A DNA stretch of 64,000 nucleotides from positions 2,542,001-2,606,000 of the forward strand of contig NC_014259.1 in NCBI RefSeq assembly GCF_000196795.1, read 5' to 3'. Of the stretch, positions 54,577 through 63,896 are shown piece after piece. This DNA comes from Acinetobacter oleivorans DR1 (GTDB lineage: Bacteria > Pseudomonadota > Gammaproteobacteria > Pseudomonadales > Moraxellaceae). The notes under the pieces are model-generated. The model did not search any database and was not told the DNA's origin. It was given only the letters and a program-made list of their open reading frames with translations. Position 1 is the stretch's first letter, and each line of letters begins with the position of its first letter. Made by a program: the position numbers and the translations under genes.

Positions 54577-55866
54577 ATGACCACAACATTAAAAAAGGTA
54601 GTGGCGGCCTCTATGGTCGGCTCCGTAGCTGAATGGTATGAGTTTTTCCTGTATGGAACTGCTTCCGCCCTCGTCTTTGGTGAACTTTTCTTTCAACAAA
54701 CGGGTAATGCTATAGATGGTATTTTGGCGGCCTTTGCCCTCTATGCCGTTGGCTTTTTAGCAAGACCGATTGGTGGCCTCGTATTTGGCCATTACGGCGA
54801 TAAAATTGGTCGTAAGAAATTATTGCAAATTAGCCTGATTATTGTCGGTATCACTACTTTTTTAATGGGCTGTATTCCGACCTTTCATCAAATTGGCTAT
54901 TGGGCACCTACACTATTGGTTATGCTGCGTTTAATTCAAGGCTTTGCTTTTGGTGGTGAATGGGGTGGCGCAGTTATTTTGGTTTCAGAGCACAGTCCCG
55001 ATGATCGCAGAGGCTATTGGGCAAGCTGGCCCCAAACTGGTGTACCGCTCGGGAATTTAGTAGCAACACTGGTTTTATTACTACTTTCAAAAAACCTTTC
55101 CCCTGAACAATTTCTAGATTGGGGATGGCGCTGTGCATTTTGGTTTTCAGCGGTCGTGGTACTGATTGGTTTATGGATTCGAAAAAATGTAGACGATGCC
55201 GAGGTATTTAAAGAAGCACAGGCCAAACAACAGCTTCTTGAAAAACAACAACTCGGGATTATTGAAGTTTTAAAATATCATAAGAAATCTGTTATTGCGG
55301 GTATCGGTGCCCGATTCGCAGAAAATATTTTGTACTATATGGTGGTTACTTTTTCGATCAGTTATTTAAAGTTGGTCGTCCATAAAGATACTTCGCAGAT
55401 ATTACTGCTCATGTTCGGCGCTCACCTGATCCATTTCTTTATTATTCCTGTTATGGGGCATTTAAGCGATATATTTGGCCGTAAACCAATTTACCTTATT
55501 GGAGCTGTACTCACTGCATTTTGGGGCTTTGTCGGCTTTCCGTTAATGGATACAGGCAATAACTGGCTCATCATGTTAGCGATTGTGCTCGGTCTATTTA
55601 TTGAATCGATGACCTACTCGCCTTACTCTGCTTTAATGACTGAGTTATTTCCAACTCACATTCGCTATACGGCGCTTTCATTTTGTTATCAAGTCGCACC
55701 CATTATGGCAGGTTCACTCGCTCCATTAATTGCCTTGACCTTACTCAAAGAATTTAATAGTTCGGTTCCAATTTCTTTATATTTAGTTGCCGCAAGTCTG
55801 ATTTCTATAGTCTCGATTTTGCTGGTAAAAGAAACCAAAGGCCGATCATTGGCTTTTAAAGATTAA
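54577..55866 (+). CDS. MFS transporter, metabolite:H+ symporter (MHS) type
   Basis: 429 residues, 12 helices. The start GSVAEWYEFFLYGTASALVF is the MHS/ProP-ShiA family N-terminus. GHYGDKIGRKKLLQ is the loop 2-3 motif, and GGEWGGAVILVSEHSP follows. Such carriers take up proline, betaine, shikimate or organic acids with protons. Probably a second importer for hydroxyproline or its by-product. Followed by a terminator at 55902. Confidence 0.85.
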   Translation: MTTTLKKVVAASMVGSVAEWYEFFLYGTASALVFGELFFQQTGNAIDGILAAFALYAVGFLARPIGGLVFGHYGDKIGRKKLLQISLIIVGITTFLMGCIPTFHQIGYWAPTLLVMLRLIQGFAFGGEWGGAVILVSEHSPDDRRGYWASWPQTGVPLGNLVATLVLLLLSKNLSPEQFLDWGWRCAFWFSAVVVLIGLWIRKNVDDAEVFKEAQAKQQLLEKQQLGIIEVLKYHKKSVIAGIGARFAENILYYMVVTFSISYLKLVVHKDTSQILLLMFGAHLIHFFIIPVMGHLSDIFGRKPIYLIGAVLTAFWGFVGFPLMDTGNNWLIMLAIVLGLFIESMTYSPYSALMTELFPTHIRYTALSFCYQVAPIMAGSLAPLIALTLLKEFNSSVPISLYLVAASLISIVSILLVKETKGRSLAFKD

Positions 55867-55901
55867 TCTTTAAAATATAAATTAAGAGCTTAATAATGAT
55901 T

Positions 55902-55931
55902 TTGGGTTGTTATATACAGCCCAATTTTTTT
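55902..55931. terminator. Terminator between convergent MFS and araC-type genes
   Basis: TTGGGTTGT (55902-55910), ACAGCCCAA (55916-55924) with one G-T pair, then a seven-base T-tract. Confidence 0.85.
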
Positions 55932-55933
55932 AT

Positions 55934-56686
55934 CTAAATATTTTTGGTAGAGGCACGATACAAAGTAGGCGACATGCCTGTATGCAACTTAAACTGACGA
56001 CAAAAAGCACTATGATCGGTATAACCACAGCGCAAACCAATTTGAGTAATCGGTAAGTCAGTCGCAAGCAGTTCAGTGGCGACCTGAAGACGAATTTTGC
56101 TAATCATTTGCCGCGGCGTTAAATGGTATATTTTTTTGCAATAGCGTTCTAACTGAGCCACCGACACACCAGCAATTGCGGTCAAGTGTGCCAACGTAAT
56201 CGTTTCGGCATAATTCTTTTTAATATATTCCTCAACCTGAACCATTTTATAAAAAGCAGGATGTGTATTTTCAGGCACATTTAAATCATTAGAAATACCC
56301 GCTATTCCTACTAACTTTCCATCCGCATCAAATAAAGGTTCTTTATAAGTCAAACACCAGCCCGACTGGTTCTTTGCATATAAATGCAGTTCTAATTGCT
56401 CTGTTAACTTTTTACCACGGCGAATGACTTGCAAGTCTTGAGATGTATATATTTTTCCAAGAGAGTGAGGAAAGACTTCTTCCGAGGTCTTTCCAAGTAA
56501 CGCAGTTTTATCTTTTAGACCACAGCGATTTACCAATGTTTGATTAACAAAGACATAGCGTGCTTCAGTATTTTTGATGAAAAATACCACCGAAGATAAA
56601 GCATCAAATAATGGTTCAATACTTTCCAGATTTTTTAAGAAATCTTCCAAAGTTGTGGTTAGTTTCGGAATTTGAACCAAAGTCAT
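55934..56686 (-). CDS. PAS-domain AraC-family regulator
   Basis: 250 residues. The N-terminal PAS domain (about residues 20-125) contains VVFFIKNTEARYVFVNQTL and EPLFDADGKLVGIAGISNDL. The C-terminal AraC domain (about 145-245) contains ITLAHLTAIAGVSVAQLERYC and IGLRCGYTDHSAFCRQFKLHTGMSP. PAS-AraC regulators often govern amino-acid or opine use. It lies 44 bases downstream of the hydroxyproline dehydrogenase operon on the same strand and may control it together with the GntR regulator. Confidence 0.87.
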   Translation of the reverse strand: MTLVQIPKLTTTLEDFLKNLESIEPLFDALSSVVFFIKNTEARYVFVNQTLVNRCGLKDKTALLGKTSEEVFPHSLGKIYTSQDLQVIRRGKKLTEQLELHLYAKNQSGWCLTYKEPLFDADGKLVGIAGISNDLNVPENTHPAFYKMVQVEEYIKKNYAETITLAHLTAIAGVSVAQLERYCKKIYHLTPRQMISKIRLQVATELLATDLPITQIGLRCGYTDHSAFCRQFKLHTGMSPTLYRASTKNI

Positions 56687-56730
56687 GAGCTAGAGCGGGC
56701 AAAGTAATAACTTGTCTACTCTAGAACATT

Positions 56731-57993
56731 TCATTTTTGATTTAAAGGAGAAGTAGACATCGCCATGAGGCTTTTTACACGGGTAGGCAGTAATGGCGGT
56801 CGAGAGTTAGGTAGCTGCCAATCAAACAGGCAGGCGGCAGCTGTTGCACAAGTGCTTCCCTGACATGCTCCCATTCCACAACGTGTATGTAATTTTGCAT
56901 CAATCCAACTACTACGCTCGGCAACCTTATCAAAAGTCACATCTTCACATCGACAAAAAATAGTTTCTGGGCGTGCAAGCGTTTTTAATTCAGTACGTAA
57001 CTTAAAGCTTTTCTCAAGTAGATCTGCAAATAAACGATACCGCTGTCTTTGAGCAAATAATTGACTGGCTTTTTCATTTTGGCCTATAGCTGCATAACCT
57101 GCGATGCTACCTTCAACCATCGCCAGCTCACTTCCGCCAAAGCCTGTACACTCACCTGCTGCCCACACCTGTGGCTGTGATGTACGTTGATAGTCATCGA
57201 CCGCAATCGCATTGTCCTTAATTTGACAACCCATTAACTGCCCTAATTGAGTATTCGGTACTAAACCAAACCCACAAGCGAGTCGATCACACTCAATTTC
57301 AACAATTCCTTTCGGCGTTTGTAGTCTTACTCGTTCAAGATGCTCCTGACCAATCGCTTCAATCACATAACTGTCAGGGTGATATAGACGATAAGGTAAA
57401 GATAACGCCTGTATTATTTTCGCAGGCCAGCGCCAAAGTTGTAGTGCAAATTTACGAACAGAAGATGAAGCTGCCTGTTCAGCAACATAGAGAACTTGAG
57501 CACCTGCTTTTTTTGCTGTGTCCGCACTTGCTAGGAGTAATGGTCCGGAACCAGCAATCACAACACGTTCATTTTTTACAGGTGTACCTGCTTTAATTAA
57601 AGCTTGTAAACCACCTGCACCCGTTACTCCAGATAAGGTCCACCCAGGAAAAGGTAAAAATAGTTCTCTTGCACCCGTACACAATATAAGCTGGCGATAA
57701 GACAAATTTAGGCTGTCATGAGGTCGCTCAACGAGTAATTGGCCTACAAAAGGTGCAGCGACAATCTTGGCACCAAACATAAATTCAATATTAGGATAAG
57801 CCTTGATTTGTTGATATTTCTGCTGCGCCATTTCAGGTACAGGAAAAATCGGTCCAGCACGCCAGATTTGACCGCCCGCCTGTGGGTTATTATCTAATAT
57901 TAAAATTCGCCCACCACTCTCGGCGGCCGCAATAGCAGCTGATAACCCAGCAGGGCCTGCTCCTACAACTACTACATCGTATTGTTTTTCCAT
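56731..57993 (-). CDS. Hydroxyproline dehydrogenase complex, FAD/NAD-binding subunit with [2Fe-2S] region
   Basis: 420 residues from ATG 57993, which overlaps the previous stop (TAATG). Dinucleotide motif YDVVVVGAGPAGLSAAIAAA and ILDNNPQAGGQIWRAGP at the N-terminus; GLVPNTQLGQLMG and AAGECTGFGGSELAMVEG later. The C-terminal BFD-like cysteine cluster (FCRCEDVTF, TRCGMGACQGSTC) can bind a [2Fe-2S] centre. It matches the beta-type subunit of HcnB/opine oxidase-like complexes. With the next two genes it probably forms the cis-4-hydroxy-D-proline dehydrogenase. Confidence 0.85.
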   Translation of the reverse strand: MEKQYDVVVVGAGPAGLSAAIAAAESGGRILILDNNPQAGGQIWRAGPIFPVPEMAQQKYQQIKAYPNIEFMFGAKIVAAPFVGQLLVERPHDSLNLSYRQLILCTGARELFLPFPGWTLSGVTGAGGLQALIKAGTPVKNERVVIAGSGPLLLASADTAKKAGAQVLYVAEQAASSSVRKFALQLWRWPAKIIQALSLPYRLYHPDSYVIEAIGQEHLERVRLQTPKGIVEIECDRLACGFGLVPNTQLGQLMGCQIKDNAIAVDDYQRTSQPQVWAAGECTGFGGSELAMVEGSIAGYAAIGQNEKASQLFAQRQRYRLFADLLEKSFKLRTELKTLARPETIFCRCEDVTFDKVAERSSWIDAKLHTRCGMGACQGSTCATAAACLFDWQLPNSRPPLLPTRVKSLMAMSTSPLNQK

Positions 57994-58223
57994 TATTGTG
58001 TTTCCACCTTCATGTCTTGCTGGCACAGCGTCTGACAAGCAAGCACTCTGAGTCCATTAATATTGACACGGCATTCCTGACAAACTCCCATTCCACAAAA
58101 TGGAGTACGTTTTTCACCACAAACAGATAGACGACTGTAAGACTTTGCTTGTGCTAAAGCAGCAGCAACACTGGTGCCCTCAATCACAGAAACTGATTGT
58201 CCGTTAATAAAAAGCTGAATCAT
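57993..58223 (-). CDS. Small (2Fe-2S)-binding subunit of hydroxyproline dehydrogenase complex
   Basis: 76 residues. Cys43, Cys48, Cys51 and Cys63 (FCGMGVCQECRV and ACQTLC) match the ferredoxin-like [2Fe-2S] pattern, with Cys35 and Cys67 extra. It has the N-terminal domain features of HcnA/opine-oxidase gamma subunits. It lies in contact with both neighbouring genes (adjacent and one-base overlap), so the three are one translational unit. It carries electrons from the FAD subunits. Confidence 0.87.
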   Translation of the reverse strand: MIQLFINGQSVSVIEGTSVAAALAQAKSYSRLSVCGEKRTPFCGMGVCQECRVNINGLRVLACQTLCQQDMKVETQ

Positions 58224-59327
58224 CTATGCAGCTCCTATAAAACGATGAGGTAAAAAAGGTTCAGGATTTATATCAAAAGTTAACCCACACACATGGGAAG
58301 CAATAAGTCTTGCTGTACCTGTCGCAGTGGTTACACCTAGTCCTTCATGACCAACCGCTAAATAAACCGATTGAAATGCAGGATGTCGTCCAATAACAGG
58401 AATGCCATCCGGAGTAGCTGCACGAAAACCAGTCCATGCCCGAATAACATTAAGATCAGCCAAAGCTGGAAAATAATCAGCAGCCTCTTTAAGCACCTGA
58501 GTAAACACTTCTGGCTCTACAGTCGGATCAACCGTATTGAACTGACGAGATGACCCAATAAATAGCTGACCTGTCGGTCTAGGTTGAATATTACAAGCGA
58601 CTGAAATTCCACTTGTCGCTTGAGTGCTGGCTGCATAAGCCAAAGCCACTAACGTATGTTTTACATTTAATTCGGGATAACGGTCGGTAATTGCTAAATG
58701 ACCTTTTTTAGGTTCAATAGGTAACTCTGGAAAAAAATCTGTCGCATGAATGCCGTTTGCTAAAACAATATGTGCTGCTTCGAGCCATGTTCCATCACTT
58801 AACTGAACCCGATTTTCTTCAATATGAATAACTTTAGCTTGTTGAACCTGAATCTTTTGCGGGAATTGTTTTAACAACCATTCAGCAGCACAGGGTGCAT
58901 ATAAAATGCCATCATCAAAAACTTCCAACCCACCGTAGAGACCATGCTTTATGTGAGGTTCAAGCTGACGGATTTCCTCTGCATTTCGAAGTTGGCAACG
59001 GACACCTTGTGCAGTGAGACGTTGATATTTTTCTTCGGCAATCTGCATTTCTTCTGGGCTACTTGCCAGCCATAAAGTTGGTGTTTGGCGATAGGCACAT
59101 TCTTCTGAAAGCTCGTGCCCTAATTCATGCCACAACTGAACTGACCAATGGCTAAGCTTTAATTCGGCGTCCAAGTCATCCATAATGACCAAATGCCCCA
59201 TGCCCGCAGCTGTTGCCCCACCGATACGAGCATCCAAAACTTGCACATTTAACCCTTGCCGAGCCAATTCATAAGCACATGCCGCACCTACAATGCCTGC
59301 CCCAATGACGATGGCATCGGTTCTCAT
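58224..59327 (-). CDS. DAAO-family FAD oxidoreductase (cis-4-hydroxy-D-proline dehydrogenase catalytic subunit)
   Basis: 367 residues from ATG 59327, which overlaps the epimerase stop (ATGA). FAD motif DAIVIGAGIVGAACAYELA, then VLDARIGGATAAGMGHLVI; AWTGFRAATPDGIPVIG and VAVGHEGLGVTTATGTARLI form the C-terminal FAD-binding part. D-amino-acid-oxidase fold. It would oxidise cis-4-hydroxy-D-proline to delta1-pyrroline-4-hydroxy-2-carboxylate. Assignment is by fold and operon order. Confidence 0.87.
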   Translation of the reverse strand: MRTDAIVIGAGIVGAACAYELARQGLNVQVLDARIGGATAAGMGHLVIMDDLDAELKLSHWSVQLWHELGHELSEECAYRQTPTLWLASSPEEMQIAEEKYQRLTAQGVRCQLRNAEEIRQLEPHIKHGLYGGLEVFDDGILYAPCAAEWLLKQFPQKIQVQQAKVIHIEENRVQLSDGTWLEAAHIVLANGIHATDFFPELPIEPKKGHLAITDRYPELNVKHTLVALAYAASTQATSGISVACNIQPRPTGQLFIGSSRQFNTVDPTVEPEVFTQVLKEAADYFPALADLNVIRAWTGFRAATPDGIPVIGRHPAFQSVYLAVGHEGLGVTTATGTARLIASHVCGLTFDINPEPFLPHRFIGAA

Positions 59328-60256
59328 AGCTGAATACCCCAAGCAAATGGGTCATTTTCATCCATAAATAAAGTTGCTTCGGCACTCATGTAAGCTTCAC
59401 CACGAATGGTTGGAATAACATATTCCCCAGCTTGCTCATAAGAGGCAATAAACTGGCTACCGATAATACTGGCTTGTTTCCATAACTTTCCTGGCTCAAG
59501 TTTGCCATCCGCAGCTAAGCAAGCAATTTTTGCACTGGTTCCAGTTCCACATGGTGAACGGTCATAGGCCTTGCCTGGGCAAAGTACGAAATTTTTACTG
59601 TCCGCTTCGGCGTCACTTGCAAATAATTCAATATGATCAATTTCTTGTCCATCTTTACCAGTTATTCCTTGTGCCGTAAGCGCTTGTCTGACTGTCCACG
59701 CATAGTCAGTCAGTTGATCTAAATTATCACTTGCAACATGTTGACCATGGTCATTAATCAAGAAGAACCAGTTTCCGCCCCATGCAATATCACCAGTAAC
59801 TTTTCCATACTTTTCAACATCAACTTCGACCGCTTTTTTATAACGATATGCTGGTACATTTCTCACGCTAACTGAATGATCTTCATGCAATGTCGCCTCA
59901 ACATCACCTACTGGCGTTTCAATTAAATGCGTACCTACTTGTATTTTTCCCAAATGTGCTAACGAAGCCACTAAACCAATCGTGCCATGACCACACATGC
60001 CTAGGTAGCCCGTGTTATTAAAGAAGATAACGCCCGCGCTCGCTTTGGGATTCAGCGGCTTACACAATAACGCTCCAACCAGAACATCATTACCGCGCGG
60101 CTCTAACATAGTTGCTCTACGGAAATGGTCATATTGTTCTGATAATATTTTTCGGCGACTTTCCATGTCTCCTGTACCTAAATCAGGAAAACCTTCAAGT
60201 ACTAATCGTGTTGGTTCGCCACCAGTATGAGAGTCCAAAATTTTTACTGTTTTCAT
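59324..60256 (-). CDS. 4-hydroxyproline 2-epimerase
   Basis: 310 residues of the proline racemase family. Both catalytic cysteines are present: Cys88 in GYLGMCGHGTIG and Cys236 in DRSPCGTGTSAK, the exact positions of characterised hydroxyproline epimerases. It interconverts trans-4-hydroxy-L-proline and cis-4-hydroxy-D-proline. The epimerase form (Cys/Cys) is distinguished from the trans-3-hydroxyproline dehydratases, in which the first cysteine is serine. First gene of the minus-strand operon. Confidence 0.95.
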   Translation of the reverse strand: MKTVKILDSHTGGEPTRLVLEGFPDLGTGDMESRRKILSEQYDHFRRATMLEPRGNDVLVGALLCKPLNPKASAGVIFFNNTGYLGMCGHGTIGLVASLAHLGKIQVGTHLIETPVGDVEATLHEDHSVSVRNVPAYRYKKAVEVDVEKYGKVTGDIAWGGNWFFLINDHGQHVASDNLDQLTDYAWTVRQALTAQGITGKDGQEIDHIELFASDAEADSKNFVLCPGKAYDRSPCGTGTSAKIACLAADGKLEPGKLWKQASIIGSQFIASYEQAGEYVIPTIRGEAYMSAEATLFMDENDPFAWGIQL

Positions 60257-60435
60257 AGAAGTATCCTTACATTTTTTTCTAGGATGACTGATCTCAAAAC
60301 AGCAAGCTTGATCGTTTTCTTATGAATCGATGACGAAATCAGCATAGTGAAAACTTGCTTCACCTAAACTAAAGACAAAAAAATTAGGCCAGTGGCCTAA
60401 TTCAAATAACACTGAAATGATTAAGAATGGAGCGC

Positions 60436-61119
60436 TTATTTTTTCACATTTTTATGGTGAGGTAGATGTTCATAAAGTGATTGGCAAACACCATTAATAT
60501 GCTCTTCAATTAATTTAACCGCTAAATCAACATCTTTGGCTTTGCAGGCTTTCACGATTTCTTTATGTTCATCATTTGCACGTGATTTGCCTTCTGAAAC
60601 ATTCATCTGCAATCTTAGATAGCGCTCAATTTTATCGTAAATAGAACGAATTAATCCAAGCATGTAAGGCCGTTGTGCTGGTTCATAAAGGCATGCATGT
60701 AATTGCCAATTGAGTGTGGTCCAGCTTCCAATATCCATGTTATCGATAAAGGCATTACAAATTTCATCTGCCTTTTTATAAGTTTCCTCCGTCATATTCG
60801 GCACGGCGAGCTGAATCAGCTTCGTTTCCAACATCACTCGGACTTCAAAAATCTGTGCCAACTCTTCTTCAGAGATGCGGGTCACAATTGCGCCACGATT
60901 TTTTATAAACTCAACTAAGCCTTCAGCTTCAAGTTGCTTTAAGGCTTCACGTACGGGAATTTTGCTGACATTAAAAAGTTTGGCAATTTCATCCTGACGA
61001 ATCGGTTCGCCTTCAGCAATATGTCCTGCAATAATTGCTTCTCTAATATATTTGACAATAACTTCAGATACCGAAGGCATTGCACCAAGATTTGATACAT
61101 TAAAAGATGGTAGCGTCAC
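60436..61119 (-). CDS. GntR-family (FCD/VanR-type) regulator
   Basis: About 227 residues from GTG 61119; the frame extends to GTG 61149 and the start is uncertain. N-terminal GntR HTH: VSEVIVKYIREAIIAGHIA, IRQDEIAKLFNVSKIPVREAL and LEAEGLVEF. The FCD effector domain follows, with EVRVMLETKLIQLAVPNMTE and IVKACKAKDVDLAVKLIEEHI. It is the local candidate for binding the GTATAC palindromes at 51055, 61301 and 63543. Confidence 0.87.
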   Translation of the reverse strand: MTLPSFNVSNLGAMPSVSEVIVKYIREAIIAGHIAEGEPIRQDEIAKLFNVSKIPVREALKQLEAEGLVEFIKNRGAIVTRISEEELAQIFEVRVMLETKLIQLAVPNMTEETYKKADEICNAFIDNMDIGSWTTLNWQLHACLYEPAQRPYMLGLIRSIYDKIERYLRLQMNVSEGKSRANDEHKEIVKACKAKDVDLAVKLIEEHINGVCQSLYEHLPHHKNVKK

Positions 61120-61540
61120 GAATATTCTCTTAACCTCAAAATATGACACAAATAAAAGGATGATAATTTTTATTCATCCGCCATAATGAAATCATTGCTT
61201 TTCAAGCATTATTTTCGGCACGGCTTACCTTTAATTCAATACTGCTAAAACTCATTTTCTCTATTTATTGGAGCTAATAATTTTTAACTGCATTAATAGC
61301 TAAAGTATACTTTATACCATTTAATTCACAAAACTATTATTAGACTATGCTGAAATCGTCATCATTTTATTGTATCTAACCAAGCAAATCATAATAAATA
61401 GCAGCATACTACCCTGTTCTCTTGATGGGTAACTGTCAAAAAGATTCCTATCCGTTTAGCTAAGTTATTGCCTGCAAGATAAATTTTTTATCTTGTAAAA
61501 ATCATGCTGCATAAAACTTTTAAAGTTTGAGTCACTTCAT
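61120..61540. promoter_or_regulatory. Divergent region between gntR and EamA genes with GTATAC dyad
   Basis: About 420 bases. At 61301-61314 lies TAAAGTATACTTTA, a perfect 14-bp palindrome sharing the GTATAC centre of the sites at 51055 and 63543 but with different flanks. The rest is AT-rich without visible structure. Confidence 0.6.
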
Positions 61541-62446
61541 ATGAGTACGCCAACAGAAGCAAAATTTTCTCTGAATTATTATACGGGTTTCTTATCTGTA
61601 CTATTTGCTGCTTTTCTATGGGGTACAGCAGGTACAGCGGCATCTTTTGCAAAAGGCATTAGTCCACTTGTAATTGCTACCATTTCTGTGGGCTTCGGTG
61701 GATTAATTCATACATTTTTAAGCTTAAAAGCCATTAAAAAAAATTACCAAAAACTATTTAACTATAAATCCCAAGTTTTTATTGCGGTCATTGTTTCAAT
61801 TCTTTGTCCATTTGCATTTTATTCATCTGTCTCTTTGGCTGGTGTTTCTATTGGCACAGTAATTTCTATTGGTTGTGCGCCTTTGTTTTCAGTGCTTTTA
61901 GAATGGATTTTAGATAAACGAAAACTTTCTTTAAAATGGCTCATCAGTTTTATTCTCGGTTTTTTAGGAATTATTTTACTCTCTTATGCCGGTGATCATG
62001 CGCAGCATCAAATCGTACAATCTGATCGTATTTTAGGGGTATTTTTTGGCTTACTCTCTAGCCTGAGCTATGCAACATATTCTTGGATAATGAGAAACCT
62101 AATTCGCCAAGATGTCGACTCAAGAGCTGCCATGGGAGTGATTTTTGGTATCTCTGCAGTGCTGTTACTACCTACATTATTCATTACGGCACAAAACCTT
62201 TTTGTTTACCCAACTAACATTTGGGTTGCGATTTATATTCCGATTGTTCCTATGTTTTTAGGCTATTTATTTTTTAGCTTTGGTCTTAAACGAATTCCCG
62301 CAAGTCAAGCTATGACACTAGCTTTGGTGGAAATTCCAGTTGCAGCATTATTAGCAGTTGTTGTAGTGGGTGAAAGTTTAACAATGCATAGTTATTTAGG
62401 TTTAATTCTCATTTTCCTATGCGTTATTGTTCTGACCAAAAAGTAA
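61541..62446 (+). CDS. EamA/DMT-family transporter
   Basis: 301 residues with 10 hydrophobic segments in two EamA repeats. The first repeat contains AAFLWGTAGTAASFAKG; the second ends LALVEIPVAALLAVVVVGESL, the family's glutamate-bearing motif. Usually an exporter of amino acids or metabolites. It stands between the regulator and the deaminase gene, so it may export hydroxyproline or pathway products. Substrate unknown. Confidence 0.85.
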   Translation: MSTPTEAKFSLNYYTGFLSVLFAAFLWGTAGTAASFAKGISPLVIATISVGFGGLIHTFLSLKAIKKNYQKLFNYKSQVFIAVIVSILCPFAFYSSVSLAGVSIGTVISIGCAPLFSVLLEWILDKRKLSLKWLISFILGFLGIILLSYAGDHAQHQIVQSDRILGVFFGLLSSLSYATYSWIMRNLIRQDVDSRAAMGVIFGISAVLLLPTLFITAQNLFVYPTNIWVAIYIPIVPMFLGYLFFSFGLKRIPASQAMTLALVEIPVAALLAVVVVGESLTMHSYLGLILIFLCVIVLTKK

Positions 62447-62458
62447 TCCATAGAAATA

Positions 62459-62490
62459 AAAAAAGAGGCTGAATTGTTAGCCTCTTTTTT
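62459..62490. terminator. Bidirectional terminator
   Basis: AAAAAAGAGGCT (62459-62470), eight-base loop, AGCCTCTTTTTT (62479-62490). It separates the convergent EamA and deaminase genes. Confidence 0.92.
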
Positions 62491-62502
62491 ATGAATACTT
62501 AC

Positions 62503-63438
62503 TTAGATTTCAGCTGACCAGTTACGGTACCACGTACGGAATAACTCATACTGAGTTTCAACATATTTACGTTGCGATTCGCTCAATGCATCAGTCTCAT
62601 TAAAGTGTAAGGTATATTCTTTATCACCGTTAAGTACCATTAAGTATTTATAGTAAAGAACAAGATCCGTTCCTTCGTCAAAAGAAGATAAAACTTCTAA
62701 TGCACTTGATAACTCTTGTGCTAAGCGACGGGCTTTTGCATCACCTGCTGCAGCTTTCTTACTAAGGTCAACCAACAGTAAAACTTCTTTAGGTAAAGCA
62801 TTACCAATCCCTGTAATCGCACCGGTTGCATTACAATTGACGAAGCCATGGAAAACTTGAGTGTCTACACCAGCCATTAAGGTAACTGAATCATCTTGTG
62901 AAGTAATGAACTCAGCTGCGTAACGCATATCGGCAGCGCCACCAAACTCTTTAAAACCAATTAAGTTTGGAAACTCACGGCGTAATTCAAAAAATAAATC
63001 TGCACGAGTTGCAAATCCATAATATGGGCTATTGTAAATCACCGAAGGTAAGCTTGGAGCTGCTTTTAAAATGGCAGAAAAGTGAGCTTTTTGTGCAGCT
63101 GGTGATGCGCCGCGTGATAGTACACGTGGAATAACCATAAGCCCTTGTGCACCTACCTTTTCTGCATGAGCTGCATGAGAAACTGCTTCTTTTGAATTAA
63201 CTGCACCAGTACCAACAATTGTTGGAATGCCAGCAGCAACAAGTCGTGCTACACCTTCTTGGCGTTGAGCTTCTGTCAATAAAGGCCAATCACCCATAGA
63301 ACCACAATACACTACCGCACTCATGCCAGCTTCAATCAGCTCATGCCCTTTTTTCACAAGCGCGTCAAAATCTGGCTCACGGTTAGGAGTACATGGGGTC
63401 ATTAGCGCCGGGATACATCCTGTGAAGATATTACTCAT
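62503..63438 (-). CDS. Delta1-pyrroline-4-hydroxy-2-carboxylate deaminase (DapA-superfamily)
   Basis: 311 residues. Schiff-base lysine Lys163 in NLIGFKEFGG, the tyrosine of the DapA fold in YNSPYYG (about 135-141), and FTGCIPALMTPC at the start. Members of this group hydrolyse delta1-pyrroline-4-hydroxy-2-carboxylate to 2-oxoglutarate semialdehyde and ammonia. Together with the epimerase, dehydrogenase and aldehyde dehydrogenase it completes the path. The strong palindrome at 63544 lies upstream. Family-level certainty is high; the pathway role is contextual. Confidence 0.87.
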   Translation of the reverse strand: MSNIFTGCIPALMTPCTPNREPDFDALVKKGHELIEAGMSAVVYCGSMGDWPLLTEAQRQEGVARLVAAGIPTIVGTGAVNSKEAVSHAAHAEKVGAQGLMVIPRVLSRGASPAAQKAHFSAILKAAPSLPSVIYNSPYYGFATRADLFFELRREFPNLIGFKEFGGAADMRYAAEFITSQDDSVTLMAGVDTQVFHGFVNCNATGAITGIGNALPKEVLLLVDLSKKAAAGDAKARRLAQELSSALEVLSSFDEGTDLVLYYKYLMVLNGDKEYTLHFNETDALSESQRKYVETQYELFRTWYRNWSAEI

Positions 63439-63542
63439 AATTATTCCTCAGTAATACAAATAAAACTCTGGGTAGTCGTACTTTCGAGTTAATCCATCTC
63501 AAAAGTTATGGAATGGGATTAATAGCTGCTTAATCATTCTTC

Positions 63543-63562
63543 ATATATCGTATACGATATAC
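63543..63562. promoter_or_regulatory. GTATAC palindrome upstream of deaminase gene
   Basis: ATATATCGTATACGATATAC, perfectly palindromic over 63544-63561. It matches the site at 51055-51074 in 19 of 20 bases and lies about 105 bases before the deaminase start. Probable operator of the locus. Confidence 0.8.
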
Positions 63563-63896
63563 AACAAAAAGAATAGTCTTCCTTTCCAAATTCTTTACCG
63601 ACGGAAAAATTCATATAAAACAAATATTAATTTTAATAATCGAATTAAAAAGCAAAATTTGACTCATATTTTTTTTAAAAATTGGATGTAAAAATTTATG
63701 GAATTTAAAAATTAGTGCTCAGAATAGAAATTAAATCCGAGTTTATAGGCGCTTAAAAAACAACCGTAGAACATTAGCCATTAGTCGCACCTCCCTATTT
63801 TTATTCATTTTTGCTGGTAAAGTGCTTTCCATGGTTTGATACAACCTACTTAACTCAGATGCATAATTCACCTGTTCTTGCATCTGATGTTTTTCT

